Part shown: one piece after another, positions 11,831-22,474 of the stretch | Position numbering within the stretch: position 1 is the first letter of the stretch | Layout: each line of letters opens with the position of its first letter | From: Diphasiastrum complanatum | Taxonomy: Eukaryota > Streptophyta > Lycopodiopsida > Lycopodiales > Lycopodiaceae | NCBI GenBank assembly: GCA_029204225.1 | Contig: MU832603.1 | Location: 1 to 64,000, forward strand | Reading direction: 5' to 3' | Length of the DNA: 64,000 bases | Program-made: the position numbers and the translations under genes | The notes under the pieces: model-generated | The model's database searches: none | Told to the model about the DNA's origin: nothing | Seen by the model: only the letters and a program-made list of their open reading frames with translations

Positions 11831-11983
11831 ATGACATCTAGCTCGCAACTCATGCAAGCTCTTGCGAACGCATTCTACGACACAGCAAAGGCAGCCGCCC
11901 ATGAGATCGTGGCAAGGGATATCCCGCGGTTCTACCAACATGCTAGCAATGCCCTACCGACTGCCCGCAGATCGTGCTTATAG
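11831..11983 (+). other. small open reading frame, 50 codons, unknown
   Basis: An ATG opens a 50-codon frame with balanced, alanine-rich, helix-forming composition (for example FYDTAKAAAHEIVARD). It is noticeably more GC-rich than its neighbours. No family was recognised. It lies in the large RRM intron between transposon remnants, so it could be a scrap of an element's gag or a captured exon. There is no splice or promoter evidence. Confidence 0.25.
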
Positions 11984-12264
11984 TTAAGCAGCAACAAGCA
12001 TGCAACCATTTGTTGTCTGTTACTAATCCACCCTACAACTGATTCTCTCATGAACTGCAAGTTGCAGATTTTGAGCTCCAAAGTCTACATGTAGAGCAAT
12101 CAATAGGTAGCTAGTCTCTACTAGAAGTCCAACCTCAAACTCAGAGAAATAGGAAAAAAGAGAGGAAGAGAAACTCATGAGGTGGTTGTGCCTTCTACAA
12201 GGCTTGGGTAGCTATGAAAAGGTGTTTGGCAATAGCTTAATCATCATGATGGTCTTGCAAGATT

Positions 12265-12540
12265 GAAAGCAAAGCACATGACTCACAAGGATAGGTATAG
12301 TTTCTTTGAAGAGTTAAGTGATGGACAAGAGGTGTACTTGGGTGACAATTCTACACGTCAGGTCAAGGGAAATGGCACAATTTGTCTTATGAAACAATTC
12401 CGGTCTGTCTTATAAATGACCTTTATGTACCAAGGCGTGTAAAGAACCTTTTTTCTCTTGGTGTTATCACCAATATGAAAGTTAAATTTTTGATTCAACT
12501 TGTCTTGTCAAGAACAACAACGAGAGTATGAAGGATTACA
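12265..12540 (+). pseudogene. Ty1/copia protease/gag-pre-integrase remnant
   Basis: The reading AKHMTHKDRYSFFEEL, then VYLGDNSTRQVKGNG and, after a frame change, VPRRVKNLFSLGVITNMKV follows the stretch after the copia protease active site up to the pre-integrase region. It is broken by stops and frameshifts. The orientation is opposite to the LTR and primer site just downstream, so the two pieces come from different insertions or from a rearrangement. Confidence 0.7.
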
Positions 12541-12793
12541 CACTATGACTGTTGTAGCCCTTGTCCAAGGTACAATTGGCACCTTCACAAGATCTTCCTA
12601 CAAAAAGGGTGCCTTAATTCTCCACAAGCGCCTCTCCACAACTTTTTGAAAAATAGCTCAAAATCCAATTTGTTTGCTATGGTTGTCATCCCCATGATGA
12701 TAGTTGTCCATCAATACCAACTGTAGTTTGAAAAGATCCATGTAGAGGTCGCCCACTTCCAAGATTGTGGTGCTTATTCAAGGATTTGATTAG

Positions 12794-12805
12794 GCTTTGA
12801 TACCA
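12794..12805 (-). other. primer binding site for initiator tRNA-Met (antisense)
   Basis: GCTTTGATACCA is the reverse complement of TGGTATCAAAGC, a near-perfect match to the usual plant copia primer site. It abuts the LTR at 12806, as it should for a minus-strand element. Confidence 0.8.
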
Positions 12806-13167
12806 TGTTGAAAATGGTGGATGACAATAACACATCAATTGCATAAGTACTTAAAAAAGTTAGCAAACATCAAGTCTCAAGCTCCTTGAAAAGAGAGATG
12901 GATAACTAAGGGGGTGTGGTAACCCCTCAAGATTCAAAGATCTTGGGTGCCATGTGTTGTACATGCATGATAGTCATCCACGAGGTGTCACTTACTAAAT
13001 TTAGCTCTAGGTCTCAAGTGGACCATGTGTCCAGCTTGACCTACTTGCTAAAATGTGCATAAGAGGGGTTCACAATGTATATAATATATACCCCCATGGC
13101 ATATGCACAACCTACAAGTTACAATAACATAAAGCATAAAGGAGTAAATTAGGCATCTATTTCAACA
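12806..13167 (-). repeat. LTR of a minus-strand copia-type element
   Basis: The segment begins TGTTGAAA and ends TTTCAACA, a clear 8-bp inverted terminal pattern with TG...CA ends. It is next to a primer binding site on its left, so it is the 5' LTR of an element pointing left. A TATA-like stretch is near 13080. No matching second LTR was seen, and the adjoining internal region has no recognisable coding sequence. Confidence 0.75.
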
Positions 13168-14519
13168 AGAACCTGTTCGCACATCCACCATATGACCACG
13201 TTGGAGCTATAGTCTCTTGCTACCTTTAGCCACACCCACTTGAACTGTTGTCTTTGAATAAGTGTACACATAAGCATCGATCTTTTTTTGTCATAGGATC
13301 TTGCTCAAGTGCTCTTATTAACTATGTTAGAAGCCTCTTCATGTCTATAAAAAAAGGGGAACTACTACAAATACAAAATAAAATCCCTCTTTGAAAAAAG
13401 CAAGTGAGCTCTATGTGTTACTACTATAGCTTGACAAGCTCAAATCCCAATAGCCCAATCTAATAGCTCGTGGATACCACCCAAAACCACAAATTGAATG
13501 CTTGCCAATGTATTCCACAATGTTCCTCCACATATCGCTGACGAACCCATTTCTCCCATCAATTTGTGCAAAATTGTGCCGATGGAGTCAGAAGTAGAGG
13601 TTGCTGAAATTTTTGGTTGATTTCTTTATCGAAGAGGGGTTTTTATTACTCTCAAATGAGAATTTGATACCAAATACTTCGAGCTTCTCGCTCTTAAGGT
13701 AGCTATAAATGTTCCTCCCTCCCATAGACCATTATTTCAAGGCCCTACCTTCTATTGTGGTTTTTGGTTACCTGGTCTCGTTAAGGTTGACCAGGTTGAT
13801 TCCCCAAGTTTCTAACCCTTCCAAACTAGTGTGACCACACCCTTGTGCCCTGATGACAATGTCAACACATGCAACTAACTCTAGCATTGACAACTATTTC
13901 CATGATTATAATTTACAATATCACATCTCTGACGATTTGTTAGGCAGTCTCACCAAGTCACTTTTTGTGGTGCACCTAACCATGCTTGGGCCTGATGCCT
14001 AGCTAAAGATATTGGCCATCACTATTGCTTACAGTAGACTAGCGAGTCCTCTATCTTAGGGGTCATCTTAGGTTTGCAATGTGCAATTTTCCTCACCTTC
14101 TTGTGGATTTGAAAGTTGTTTACTTGGTCCATGACAAAATAGCACATTATTGGTTTGCTAACTTTTTTTGAGTTTGCGGATAATGGATGTTTCAAGGTGG
14201 TGCTAAATTATAAATGATTTTACTCAAGTTATTATATACCGGGTTCACATATTATTTCTTGTGGTCACATTAGAGAAACTCTTGTAAAGGTACCTTTTTT
14301 GACTTCCAACTATTCCATGGCTCAATAGTGTGTGGCCATGTGTGTTCTGTATGTGGCACGAACCCCCATAATGTGAACATAGACTCTAGTTGCTACTTGG
14401 GCAGGTCTAGATCTACCCAAAAATCAGGTGGTGCACAAATTCCGATAATGTGAACATAGATTATAGTTGCCCACAACTAAATTTGGGCAAGTCTTTGAGC
14501 ATTGCTCTCTATAAAAACT
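13168..14519. other. intronic stretch without recognisable genes
   Basis: AT-rich sequence with no supported coding region. A weak CATTAGAGAAACTC at 14266 might be a degenerate partner of the terminus at 14572, but the match is poor. Confidence 0.5.
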
Positions 14520-14529
14520 CTCTTAGTTG

Positions 14530-14572
14530 GCTCTCCCTATAGGGTCTTTTTTGGATTTAAAACTCCTCTAAT
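14530..14572 (-). repeat. degenerate terminus of the CATTAGAGG transposon family
   Basis: Read on the minus strand the segment is CATTAGAGGAGTTTTAAATC and then CCAAAAAAGACCCTATAG. It matches the first 35-40 bases of the termini at 23108, 41269, 50760 and 51137. A clear partner end was not found. Confidence 0.6.
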
Positions 14573-14894
14573 GATTTTGAGATAGCCATTGATTATCTCC
14601 TCCATAATGTGTTGTGGTCATTTCTATTCCATCAATTATTAAGGGTTGGTATGACTGCATCTCCTTGATCATAGATATCTATTTGTTGGACCAATGAAAA
14701 CTATAAATATGATAAAGAACTCATTAAAACTAGAAAGAATTGAGAGAGGTGATTGGGGAGGGTGGCAACAAGTAATATGCATAGGTATTGGGTCTCAGCA
14801 TTATTGAATGATGGAAAAAGTTTAAGTTATTATTTCACTGTTAATTTTGTAGCAAGGCAATCTTCTGTAGTATCTCCTTATGTTTGTATTGCAG

Positions 14895-14957
14895 ATCGTG
14901 AAGGATTTGGTAACAAAGAAGTCCAGAGGTTTTGCTTTTGTCACTTTCTCCAACAAG
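14895..14957 (+). CDS. RRM RNA-binding protein, exon B (RNP1)
   Basis: A 63-base exon follows TTTGTATTGCAG and precedes GTAAAC. It encodes 21 residues ending in the RNP1 motif KSRGFAFVTFSNK, which carries the two aromatic residues that stack on RNA bases in this family. It joins exon A and exon C in phase 0 without a stop. Confidence 0.85.
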
Positions 14958-15639
14958 GTAAACCCTCATAATTCATTCATCACAGGAGAGGTTGTCTTAT
15001 TGATTTTCTTTTTGAACAAGGATGACCCATCACGTATGTAGCTAAATAAGTAATGGAGATAATCACTCTAGTGGAAGTCTATGCTGATGACTGGACCAAC
15101 ATTAGATGTTTAAGTTCGATGTTTTAGTGATCATATTAGTTTGAAACCAATCTGATAAGGCTTCAAATTTTTTTCATTTGTTCCAATAAAACAAGGCCAA
15201 GGCTTTTGAGTTGCTAGAATTTGCTACTTACATCTTGGTGTTTCAAGAAAAAAGATTGTTCAATGAACGTTTATCAAAGAAATGTAAGTGAACATTAGAC
15301 ACAATGTGAACAATAAACTTTTCTATGGTAAATTTGTTTTTGCCATAAAAAAACTATGTTGGTGTTTGGGCTTGTTATTTTTGTTGGGACATTTGTTTCC
15401 ACCCCATGTAGTAAAGTTCTAATAATTTTTTTCCAAAAGTATTTCAAATGTATGGAACAAAATATGTTCCATACGTACAAAGCGTTGTTCTATGTTTTGT
15501 GTTTATAGTTCTTAATTCCAGTTCATTCAATATGCAAAATTATTATCAACTAAAAGATTGCTACATTGATAACTAAGCCTTGTAACTTCAAATTAACATG
15601 CTAATGTTTGAAAAGGATGATGGTGCTTTCTTGTCTTAG

Positions 15640-15725
15640 GAAGAAGCTTTGAGTGCCATTGAAAGTTGTGACGGGTCAAAAGTGGACGACTTCATGATCA
15701 AAGCCAACCTACCCTTATTTCCAAA
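15640..15725 (+). CDS. RRM RNA-binding protein, exon C (end of the domain)
   Basis: The exon follows CTTGTCTTAG and ends before GTAAGT, leaving phase 2. It encodes helix 2 and strand 4 of the RRM: EEALSAIESCDGS, then DDFMIKANLPL. The intron between B and C is 682 bp. The gene must continue, since no stop is reached, but no further exon could be recognised downstream to about 18 kb. The continuation may lie beyond the transposon-rich block. Confidence 0.8.
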
Positions 15726-16744
15726 GTAAGTTGTCTTTATTCTAGGCTTCATGTTTATTTGACTTAATATACATCCAAGGTTTTCCAACAAAAATGGCTG
15801 CATCACTACAGTTTTTCAGTGATTGATAAGGTTGTCATAGAGAAGGCTAGATATCTTAAAGCTTTTGGCAACTTAGCTAGCACATTTGTATTGGAAAGGA
15901 ATTGATTATTATCAAGATTGCATTATAGCCATCCAATGAGAGCAAATATCCTATATGGTTTCCAAGTTTATGAATCCCATATAGATATACATGATAGGCT
16001 GAATCTGAAGTTGGTTTTTCTTGTAGTGATCAATTTGTGTGGTTTGTAAATTTTTTGACGATGCTCAATCAATTCTAATATCCATTGATGTGGATGGACT
16101 CTGCTTTGAACTATTAACATTTATGTTTATTGTTTCAACTTTTGAACAGTAAAAGCGTCGATGTTTGCAACAAGAGTTTTAATGATTTTGCAAAATTCTT
16201 GATGCATGCCATGATCTAATTAAAAGAATTTTTGGTGTGATTTAAGTATATTGTTTCATGCAGTCCATAATATTTATGTACTTATCGCTTGAATTGATGG
16301 TATGCGAATTTGAGAGTTAAACATTCAATATTGGCCCAAAATTGAATTTTCATGTGATTTCACAACACTAGTATATTGTCTTGTATTGCATGTTGGTCAT
16401 TTTATTGCCTTATACAAATTCATGAACAAAGTCAGTAGGTCCAAACTGAGATACTTACAGTGTAATGGTCTAGTTATGACTTTCATCAGACTATCAAATT
16501 TTCATTATGACATATCCATATCATTAGGGATTACATTCTTGGTTGAAATAACAAACAACATTTACCAAGCATTTTCCAACTAAGAAAACTTAATAAACAT
16601 CAATGACTGTGGTTAGCTCACGTAGATTTCCAACTAAGATCTTGAGAAAATATAGAACTCTCCTACAAAAAACTCAAGACATCAAACTTGGAAATGGTAG
16701 TCTCTGGTCCTTATTTTTACCAATTTAGTTAATGTCTAAAAGGT
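15726..16744. other. presumed next intron of the RRM gene
   Basis: AT-rich sequence after the exon C donor. I see no coding exon, repeat boundary or RNA gene in it. Confidence 0.4.
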
Positions 16745-16943
16745 TATGAATGCGACCTTTTTATAGGGCTCCCAATTCAAGGCATAATAGTTTCATTAAA
16801 ATAGTCTTATTCAAAGTGTAGGGTAGTCCAAACTTGATAAATTTTTCAATAAAATAGTTGGGAGTCCTAAAAATAGTTGCAAGGCAAGCACATAGAGAAG
16901 TGTGAAATTGTGTGTATGTCCATAACACTCCCACCCTCATTGG
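16745..16943 (-). repeat. LTR edge with polypurine tract, minus orientation
   Basis: On the minus strand CCAATGAGGGTGGGAG is followed by TGTTATGGACATA, a polypurine tract and LTR start; in plus coordinates the LTR ends at 16927 with CATAACA. A TATA-like TATAAAAAGG on the minus strand near 16760 could be its promoter. The far edge of the LTR and the internal region were not identified. Confidence 0.5.
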
Positions 16944-18299
16944 CCTCATTGTTGGCAATAAAAGAAACTAGGATATAAACTATAAAACTGAGTCATTGCA
17001 ATACAAAGCCCAACATGAAATATAATTCACTAAATGAATGGAAGAAGCTCTATTAAGAAGCACGAATGTCAAATGAAGGCAGATACACATGTGGATATAC
17101 CAAGCCAGTCAAATGGCCCAATAGTACCACGTAAAGTTATTTGCAGGATCATCAAGGTACCAGCCTCAAAAGACAACAAATGTTGTAAGTGGATCAATAA
17201 AAGTACTACCATGGCTAATAGACCATATCACTGTACCAATGCTTCAAGAACAAAGGAGAATACCAGTGAGTGCCTAATATTTTGAATATAGATGAAGAAT
17301 GTGGTTGGCAAATACTAGGGAAGAAACTCATAAGAAGGTAAGATTAACACTGTAAATGCTACATGTAAGAGACTTCAAAATTTAGGAAGTAACCATATCA
17401 CTGTAAATGCATTTGATGGAAAATATAGTAGGCCAAAATGCCTTATAGAACCACACTAGAGATTGGCTCCACAAATGGCCACCAATAATGATAGAGGCAT
17501 GGTCATGCATGACATGTGTAGCATGGCTACTCTAAAGAATAAACAGTTGCACATTTGTTGACACGTTGATAGGCAAAAGAACCTTAAGAAGAACCTAAAA
17601 CTTTGCATTTGCAAAGGAAAAACTAGTGGTGGTTAATGTACTATGCATGTATGTGGCTCAAAACTCGTGTTCGCATCCAACTTAGGTGGAACAATCTTGT
17701 TGGATGATTGGAACACAACATCAAATAGCACCATGTTGTCAAACATGGCCGAAGCCAATCTAAGCGACCAAGCCAATCATCAAATGCTAGAAAGCATGAA
17801 AAAAAAAAAACATTCGACCACGAAAATGTCAAGCTGTCAAAGTACCAAGCATACATGAAATCTATGTTATGAAAGATTATGAAAAATCTATGTTATTTAT
17901 GGATTGTTCTTTTGGTGCTGAAAATTAGATTGATTACATAGAAATACCTAAACGGTTGGTGGTATGTACACACCATAGATCTACGATATAGATAGTTTTT
18001 ACAAGTTGTACAACATCAATTAGTGGTATATATGATTTGGGTATCACTCAACTTTTTCCTCTTGAAAGCCATTGGCGTACCATATTGTAATAAAGCTTCA
18101 ATTGCAAAATCACTTGTAATAAAATTTGACAATGGAAGGTGTATCTCGATTCACAATGTGTAATACAAGGTTGAAACAAGCAGATTCTCAAGAGTACTAA
18201 ATTTTTCATTCCATATAATTGGTCTATTTACCTCTTTCTTCCTAGTTACTTTTTCTAAGTGCTGCGTATCTTAGTATGTGCCTGAGTAAATTTCTCTAA
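16944..18299. other. stretch without recognisable genes
   Basis: No coding similarity was recognised in either strand. Scattered purine-rich segments may be internal LTR-element sequence. Confidence 0.4.
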
Positions 18300-19975
18300 A
18301 AAAGATTTCAATTGCCTAGAGTTTGCAAGATTGGCCAACAATTGCTTTGACCTTATTATAATCATTATTCATATCCTTAGGTGATTTTACAACCTGGGTA
18401 AATATATCATGCTTCAAGAATGCACTTTTGGATTTTTTTTGGCACATAGCTTCTTTTGTCTAAGAATTTCTAGAATAGTTTAATAATGCTTCACATGTTT
18501 TTTGAGTGTTTTACGATTGAGGACAATATCATCTAAATACATGACAAATTCTCTTGGATATGAATGCAACAAATCATTTGTCATTTGTTCAAATGGAGCA
18601 GCATCCGTCAATTCAAAATATAGGACAAAAAACTCATAATGGCCATGATGAGTTTTCAAACTTATTTTAGCTACATCTTTTGATCTAATTATGATCTAGT
18701 GATATCTTATTTTAAGATTGATCTTATAAAAGTGTCGAGCTCTACTAAGATGATTTACAAGATCATCCATCCTAGGTTACACATAATTGTTTTTTTATCT
18801 TAACTATATTAAGATCTCTTGTAAATTTTTACACCCATATGGGTACCCTCATTCTGTTTTGTTTTTTTGAAAAAACTGGTGCACCCCGTAGTGATTTACT
18901 AGAATTGATGCGTTCCATTTTCAAATTTTCTTTTTAGCTAACCCTTTAGGGTTACATGAATTTAGGTCAATGATTGGGCAATACCTCTATTTGATAGTCT
19001 GTCGCCCTGGTGGGTGGCAAGCCATGAGATAATTCTAAAAATAAAAAACACCTTTAGATCCATTCAACAAAGTTTTGCACTATCTATTGCTCATGGTTTA
19101 GTATTTACATACAAGTGTTTTCAAAGATTATGTCACCATGATCCATAAAATATTCACATTGCCCATAAGTTAAAAACTTTTTCAATAATTCAACAAAAGA
19201 AATACATGGAATTGGAGATACGTTTGTCTCTCCACAAATATAGAGTGATTTATTTTTGTCAAAAGATTCAATTTATGGTTTTTATAATCAATCTCCAAAC
19301 TATCAAATTTGTTATAAAAGCTCATATCTTAGGATAACATCAATATAATCAAGATTCATGATATGAAAATCAACTAGTTCACTATGGTCATGTTGATCCA
19401 ACACTAGTTTTGGTACTTCAATATCTCATATCTCTATTAGTTCCAAAAGCCAAACACACTATATAATGATGGTCACTTTGCTATTGTAGGGAATTTTTAT
19501 CTTTTGCACCAATAAGAATGTGGAAAATCATGAATTGAGCCAGTAGCACATTAACTTAAACATCAAATATTTTACTCTTAAGATGAAATAGTTTGTTTGG
19601 TTTAAACGAAGTTATACTAAAGTAGCAATCACAACTACAAAGTTTCAACAAATCAAACCTCTCTTTGGTAGCTTTGACATCTACATATGAGATGACTTTT
19701 GCTTCCGCTTCAGACATTGCTTGATAACATAACCTACTTTTTTGTAAATGAAACAAAAGTTATTAATTCAAATTTGAGATCGTGAGATGGTCCTTGATTT
19801 TTTGAAGACACTTTATTTAATTCGTGAAATCTTTTAGTGTTAGTATATTTGAATCCATGCTTCTTGAAATTCTTTTTTTTTAGAGGTTTTTTGTTTTTGT
19901 TTTTGTTTTTTCCATTGAGGCTACCATATAATAGACTATTGGCAATTTGGATTGTATCTTCAAGTGACATTAACA
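18300..19975 (-). pseudogene. decayed Ty3/gypsy gag-protease-RT on the minus strand
   Basis: Reading right to left, a gag-like basic stretch lies at about 19740-19975. A protease C-terminal segment follows at about 19190-19400 (DFHIMNLDYIDVILR). Reverse transcriptase comes at about 18400-18930, with GAPVF, then DDLVNHLSRARHFYKINLK, then GHYEFFVLYF and the pocket motif MYLDDIV at about 18520. Nearly every segment needs a frame change or contains a stop, so this is an old copy. No LTRs were assigned. Confidence 0.75.
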
Positions 19976-20019
19976 CGTTTCAATAACACGCATGTGGTAA
20001 TTTGTAGACAAACCTCACA

Positions 20020-20255
20020 TACCACCTTGGTTGAGCATAAAAAAGGGTCATCTTATGTTAGCACTTCTTATTCCTAAAAAACATAAAGTGAAAAATATAG
20101 ATGTTTACCTTGCACCCTTAATTGAGGAATTAGAACTACTTCGGAAAGGGGTCCAATGCTACGACATCTCACGTCAGCCCCAAGAAAGAAATTTTACGAT
20201 GCGTGCCATTTTAATGTGGACAATGCATGACTATCCAGGATTGGGTGATTGTTTA
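20020..20255 (+). pseudogene. CACTA (En/Spm) TNP2-type transposase fragment
   Basis: The frame reads LLIPKKHKVKNIDVYLAPLI, EELELL, then ERNFTMRAILMWTMHDYPG. This is the TNP2 segment in which an I-D-V-Y-L-x-P-L-I-E-E-L core is followed by a W-T-x-x-D-(F/Y)-P motif. A GT follows at the end, so it may be one exon. No other TNP2 part and no CACTA termini were seen nearby. Confidence 0.8.
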
Positions 20256-21216
20256 GGTAATCATTTCGTGTTATTGTATTGTGGAGCATGCCTAATTGTT
20301 AATAGTTTCGTGTTATTGTACTGTGGAACATGCTTATGTTTATTTGTTTGAATTTATTAGGCTGTACAACTTCTGGACATCATGCGTGTCTCATTGACAT
20401 TTGATCAACATTTTATAATTATCAAAATTGTCAATCCATAAGAGTTCCAAAAAAGTTTTTAAATTTCAATCGATGTGGCTTGTTTTGATTGTAGATTTGG
20501 CTACAAAGATATAATTGTCTTTCAACAATAGCAAAATAGGCGAATTGAAATAAGCGAACCAACAATTTCACCAATTGTCTACCATTTTCGACTTCTTATC
20601 CTTTTGCTCAATAGTAAAGTACTTAGATTGGAATCACAAATTACTAGTCAAAGAAGATTTGATTTAATAGTGTAATTGCCAAATCTAAACATGTTGCTAG
20701 CAAGTTCTCTCTTGCAAATCAAACATGCATCTATTGTAGTTATGTATGATTTGGAGGTTTTTTTGGAACTTGTAAATTGACCATATTGTAATAGAGTTTT
20801 TGAGAAAACGACAATTGATGGTATAAGCATTAATTTATCAATATAATAGAATACAAAGATTATACACAATGCTAATTAATTAGTTTAGGGAAATCGAAAA
20901 TATATGAATTCACTAAAGAATAGCTACAATTTAACAATCAAAAGTAAGACTTCCAAACATTGCATATCCTAACTAAACAAATAACACAACTTAAAAAAGA
21001 AGATCCACCAAACTTAACAAAGATGACTATTTTGCGTCAAACTATTTTGGCATGACTTAAGTTGAAGCAATCTTTTTTTTTTTTTCATGATTTTATGTCA
21101 CAATAGTCGTCGAAAATCAACAATTTTTTTTGTTGTGTGTTCTCCTCACAATTTGTGGTTGGGTGATTGCATGTCTTTATTTTTATTGATCATTGCTATT
21201 GTGGGTGTTATTAAAG
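20256..21216. other. stretch without recognisable genes
   Basis: AT-rich, with no coding or repeat feature I can support. Confidence 0.4.
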
Positions 21217-21229
21217 TGGTATCAGAGCC
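21217..21229 (+). other. primer binding site for initiator tRNA-Met (plus)
   Basis: TGGTATCAGAGCC is an exact match to the plant copia primer site. The preceding bases do not end in CA, so the LTR edge is decayed. It marks the start of an otherwise unrecognisable plus-strand LTR element. Confidence 0.6.
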
Positions 21230-21894
21230 TAAGAATGTTTGGACTCAATGTTGGGGGCATGAAAGTCTTGCATCTCTTTTGCTTGATGACCACCAACTTT
21301 TGGAGAGTTCTTGTTGGTGAAATGAATTGTTTTAAAAAATGGTCATCAGTTTTAAGAGGAGATGTAGGGGGTATGGTGTTAGAAGTGGATGTGGTTGAAC
21401 AAGTGAATGCAAGTGCTGAAGGTTGGTAGGATGAAAATGGTTCAGAAAAACAAGAAAGCGAGTGGGGAAATTGGGTATAAGTGGAGGAGTCCACGGCAGG
21501 TTTGCGGAGAGAGCCAGTTGTGGAACCTTGATATGGCATGCTAAAACCAACACCTCGTTGGTTGATGGATCGGCTTTGCTTATGAGCTCTAGTATCATCA
21601 TTATGGTCATCTTTTTTCTACACAAATATGTCTGCGTCGAGTCTATAGGTCATATTCCATAAGAGGTCCATTTGTTGCTTTGACAGGAGAAGTTCCTTGT
21701 GGATCTTGCCAAATGCTCTCTTTGAGTGCTGACAGCTTCTTGTTGCTTTCATCTTCTAAAACTGGATGGTTCCTTTGAGGGGCTTTATGTTTCTAGATTA
21801 AAGAGATATACTTTTCCAATTTTATCGCTGCTCCTAAAGACGGAACTGGAACTTTTATATCCTCTGTCTTGATTGGTTGCTTGACTGTTGTCAT

Positions 21895-22265
21895 CATGTC
21901 AGTTAGTCTCTTATTTTCTTGGGTCATGAGATTTAACCGGCGCTCGAATTTGGTCTTGCACCTCTTGGAGAGACTGGAGCTGATTTGAAAACTGGTTCTA
22001 CTCTTCCAATCTCTTGGCTCTTTCTCTTTGCAACTCTTCCATAAATGTGAGCAACTCTGCGTCTCTTAACTGCAAGTCCTGCTTTGTTGTTTTGAGCTCA
22101 TTTGTCTGTTGCGCTAGCTGGTCTACCATCCAATGAAGGGAGTAAGAGTTCTAAGCATGCCACTTCAAGGATTCTTTGGCTATTTCGGGCAAGCTGTCAT
22201 AGGCTGGAAGGACGGGGAACTCAGTCGGAAAACGATGGTAAGTAGCAAAGGAAAACTGAGACATT
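21895..22265 (-). other. coding-like remnant with a coiled-coil segment, unknown
   Basis: A minus-strand frame starting with ATG at 22265 reads through about 120 codons with a few stops. It begins MSQFSFATYHRFPTEFP and includes a heptad-like helical part (VDQLAQQTNELKTTKQDLQ, then EELQRERAKRLEE). The composition looks coding but no family was recognised. It could be a gag-type or accessory protein of the neighbouring elements. Confidence 0.35.
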
Positions 22266-22474
22266 GTGGAACGAGACAATAATGGAACAGTCTTCAATAA
22301 CCTGCAAAAACATATCCATTGACATCTTTGCCAATTGACTCTCCTTCGATGCTCTTGACTTGCTCCAAATTGTCATCTTTCCTTTCATGTTGTTGAAGCC
22401 CTTTGAGATCAACCTCTTGATCATCAACTTGACCATCAATTCATTAAACAAAACTCGTTTTCCAGATCCATTAC

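Noticed and set aside
14266-14572. A complete MITE with ends at 14266 and 14572
   Set aside because: The left candidate CATTAGAGAAACTC matches only the first eight bases well; only the right end is supported.
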